Part shown: positions 6,136 through 7,109 of the stretch, piece after piece
Layout: every line of letters starts with the position of its first letter
Position numbering within the stretch: position 1 is the stretch's first letter
From: Methylotenera sp.
GTDB lineage: Bacteria > Pseudomonadota > Gammaproteobacteria > Burkholderiales > Methylophilaceae
Length of the DNA: 7,109 bases
Direction: 5' to 3'
Assembly: GCA_027310735.1 (NCBI GenBank)
Contig: DAIDAH010000143.1
Span: 1 to 7,109, forward strand
Made by a program: the position numbers and the translations under genes
The notes under the pieces: model-generated
Database searches by the model: none
What the model was told of the DNA's origin: nothing
The model's input: only the letters and a program-made list of their open reading frames with translations

Positions 6136-7109
6136 ATGAAACTGAATAGAGACAACGTGGATATTAGACAGAAACAACTAGAGTCATGGTTGGCAACAGC
6201 ATTACAACAAACTGATTTCAAGCTGACAACCGCATCGGCAGATGCGAGTTTCAGACGCTATTTTCGTGTACATTTGCTTAGCTCTTATTTAGGTCACAGC
6301 ACCTTGATTGCGATGGACGCACCTCCGCCACAGGAAAACTGCGCACCGTTTGTGGCGATTGCCCAATTGTTTTTAGAAGCGGGGCTCAATGTGCCTGAAA
6401 TCATTGCGCAAGATTTAGCGCAGGGATTTCTGTTGTTAACTGATTTGGGCGATGATACTTACTTGTCGCAATTACAAGCAGATAATGCGACCAAGCTTTA
6501 TGGCAATGCCACGGATGCGTTGATTAAATTGCAATTGGCGAGCCAACCCAATGTGTTGCCAAATTACGATGAAGCGCTACTCACACGTGAAATGCAACTA
6601 TTCCCAGACTGGTATGTAGCTAAGCACCTAAATCTTGAATTGAGTAGCGAGCAACAAGCAGTTTTAAACAATACATTTGCCGTGCTTAATCAAAATATTT
6701 TGGAACAAGCGCAAGTGTATGTGCATCGCGACTATCATTCTCGCAATCTGATGGTTACGCCAGAAAACAATCCCGGTGTTCTGGATTTTCAGGATGCAGT
6801 ATACGGCGCGATTACTTACGATTTAGTGTCATTGCTCAAAGATGCCTATATTCATTGGGAGGAAGCTGAAATTATCGATTGGGCAGTGCGCTATTGGCAG
6901 CCAGCTAAAAAGGCTGGCTTACCCGTACCAGATGACTTTTCAGAGTTCTATCGTGATTTTGAATGGATGGGCGCACAACGGCATATCAAGGTGCTAGGCA
7001 TATTCGCAAGACTTTCGCATCGTGATGGCAAAGATGGTTATCTGAAAGATATGCCGTTGGTCATGATGCACTTACGTAAAGTTTGTGAGCGCTATGTAGA
7101 GTTACGTCC
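6136..7109 (+). CDS. amgK: AmgK-type N-acetylmuramate/N-acetylglucosamine kinase (3' end outside window)
   Basis: This is an aminoglycoside-phosphotransferase-fold protein of the group that contains Pseudomonas AmgK, which phosphorylates the anomeric hydroxyl of MurNAc and GlcNAc released in peptidoglycan recycling; MurU then makes UDP-MurNAc. Counting from ATG 6136, visible motifs are ASFRRYFRV (37-45), MDAPPPQENCAPF (60-72), FLLLTDLGDDTYL (98-110), catalytic HRDYHSRNLM (197-206, with His197, Asp199, Asn204), metal-binding DFQDAVYG (217-224) and IFARLSHRDGKDGYL. The frame stays open to the window edge with 324 codons visible; family members are about 330-350 residues. The ATG lies directly after an in-frame TAA and has no Shine-Dalgarno. 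GTG at 6157 (AGAGA upstream) gives MDIRQKQLESWL, closer to the family N-terminus, and may be the real start. It is divergent from lptD, an arrangement seen in other proteobacteria, where murU often follows. Confidence 0.88.
   Translation, partial: MKLNRDNVDIRQKQLESWLATALQQTDFKLTTASADASFRRYFRVHLLSSYLGHSTLIAMDAPPPQENCAPFVAIAQLFLEAGLNVPEIIAQDLAQGFLLLTDLGDDTYLSQLQADNATKLYGNATDALIKLQLASQPNVLPNYDEALLTREMQLFPDWYVAKHLNLELSSEQQAVLNNTFAVLNQNILEQAQVYVHRDYHSRNLMVTPENNPGVLDFQDAVYGAITYDLVSLLKDAYIHWEEAEIIDWAVRYWQPAKKAGLPVPDDFSEFYRDFEWMGAQRHIKVLGIFARLSHRDGKDGYLKDMPLVMMHLRKVCERYVELR

Noticed and set aside
5959..6177. 72-codon minus-strand reading frame covering the divergent region
   Set aside because: It overlaps the starts of both lptD and amgK, has no Shine-Dalgarno and no recognisable motif, and runs through the palindromes; it is best explained as non-coding spacer.

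Overview
The window is a chromosomal housekeeping segment from a Gram-negative proteobacterium. Genes for an outer-membrane LPS translocon (LptD) and a periplasmic chaperone (SurA) establish the cell type. The order lptD-surA-pdxA-rsmA matches the well-known enterobacterial operon. A divergent AmgK-type sugar kinase beside lptD is typical of beta- and non-enteric gammaproteobacteria. Protein sequence style and moderate AT-richness fit a betaproteobacterium, perhaps Methylophilaceae-like; that placement is an inference without a database search.

Layout. Positions 1-499 (minus) hold the N-terminal 166 residues of adenylate kinase, cut by the window edge. Positions 541-1320 (minus) are rsmA/ksgA, 1317-2327 pdxA, 2340-3650 surA and 3656-5965 lptD, all on the minus strand and transcribed lptD > surA > pdxA > rsmA > adk. 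Junctions are tight: 5 nt, 12 nt, a 4-nt ATGA overlap, then 41 nt before adk. A 170-bp divergent region (5966-6135) holds two short perfect palindromes and a longer 11-bp inverted repeat. It is followed by a plus-strand AmgK-type kinase (6136 to the window end), which lacks only its last few residues.

How the genes work together. SurA escorts beta-barrel proteins to the outer membrane, and LptD is its classic client, so the first two genes form a functional pair. PdxA (vitamin B6 synthesis), RsmA (16S rRNA dimethylation) and Adk (adenylate balance) are housekeeping passengers. AmgK would feed recycled MurNAc/GlcNAc into cell-wall precursor synthesis, so the divergent promoter region separates LPS export from peptidoglycan recycling.

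No unknown defence, mobile or RNA system is visible. The items worth a second look are regulatory or structural. surA starts at TTG and pdxA at GTG, both without a clear Shine-Dalgarno. An 8-bp hairpin spans the surA stop and covers the pdxA start. The divergent region contains a palindrome whose core is identical to a tet operator core. LptD keeps only one of the two disulfide pairs known from E. coli.
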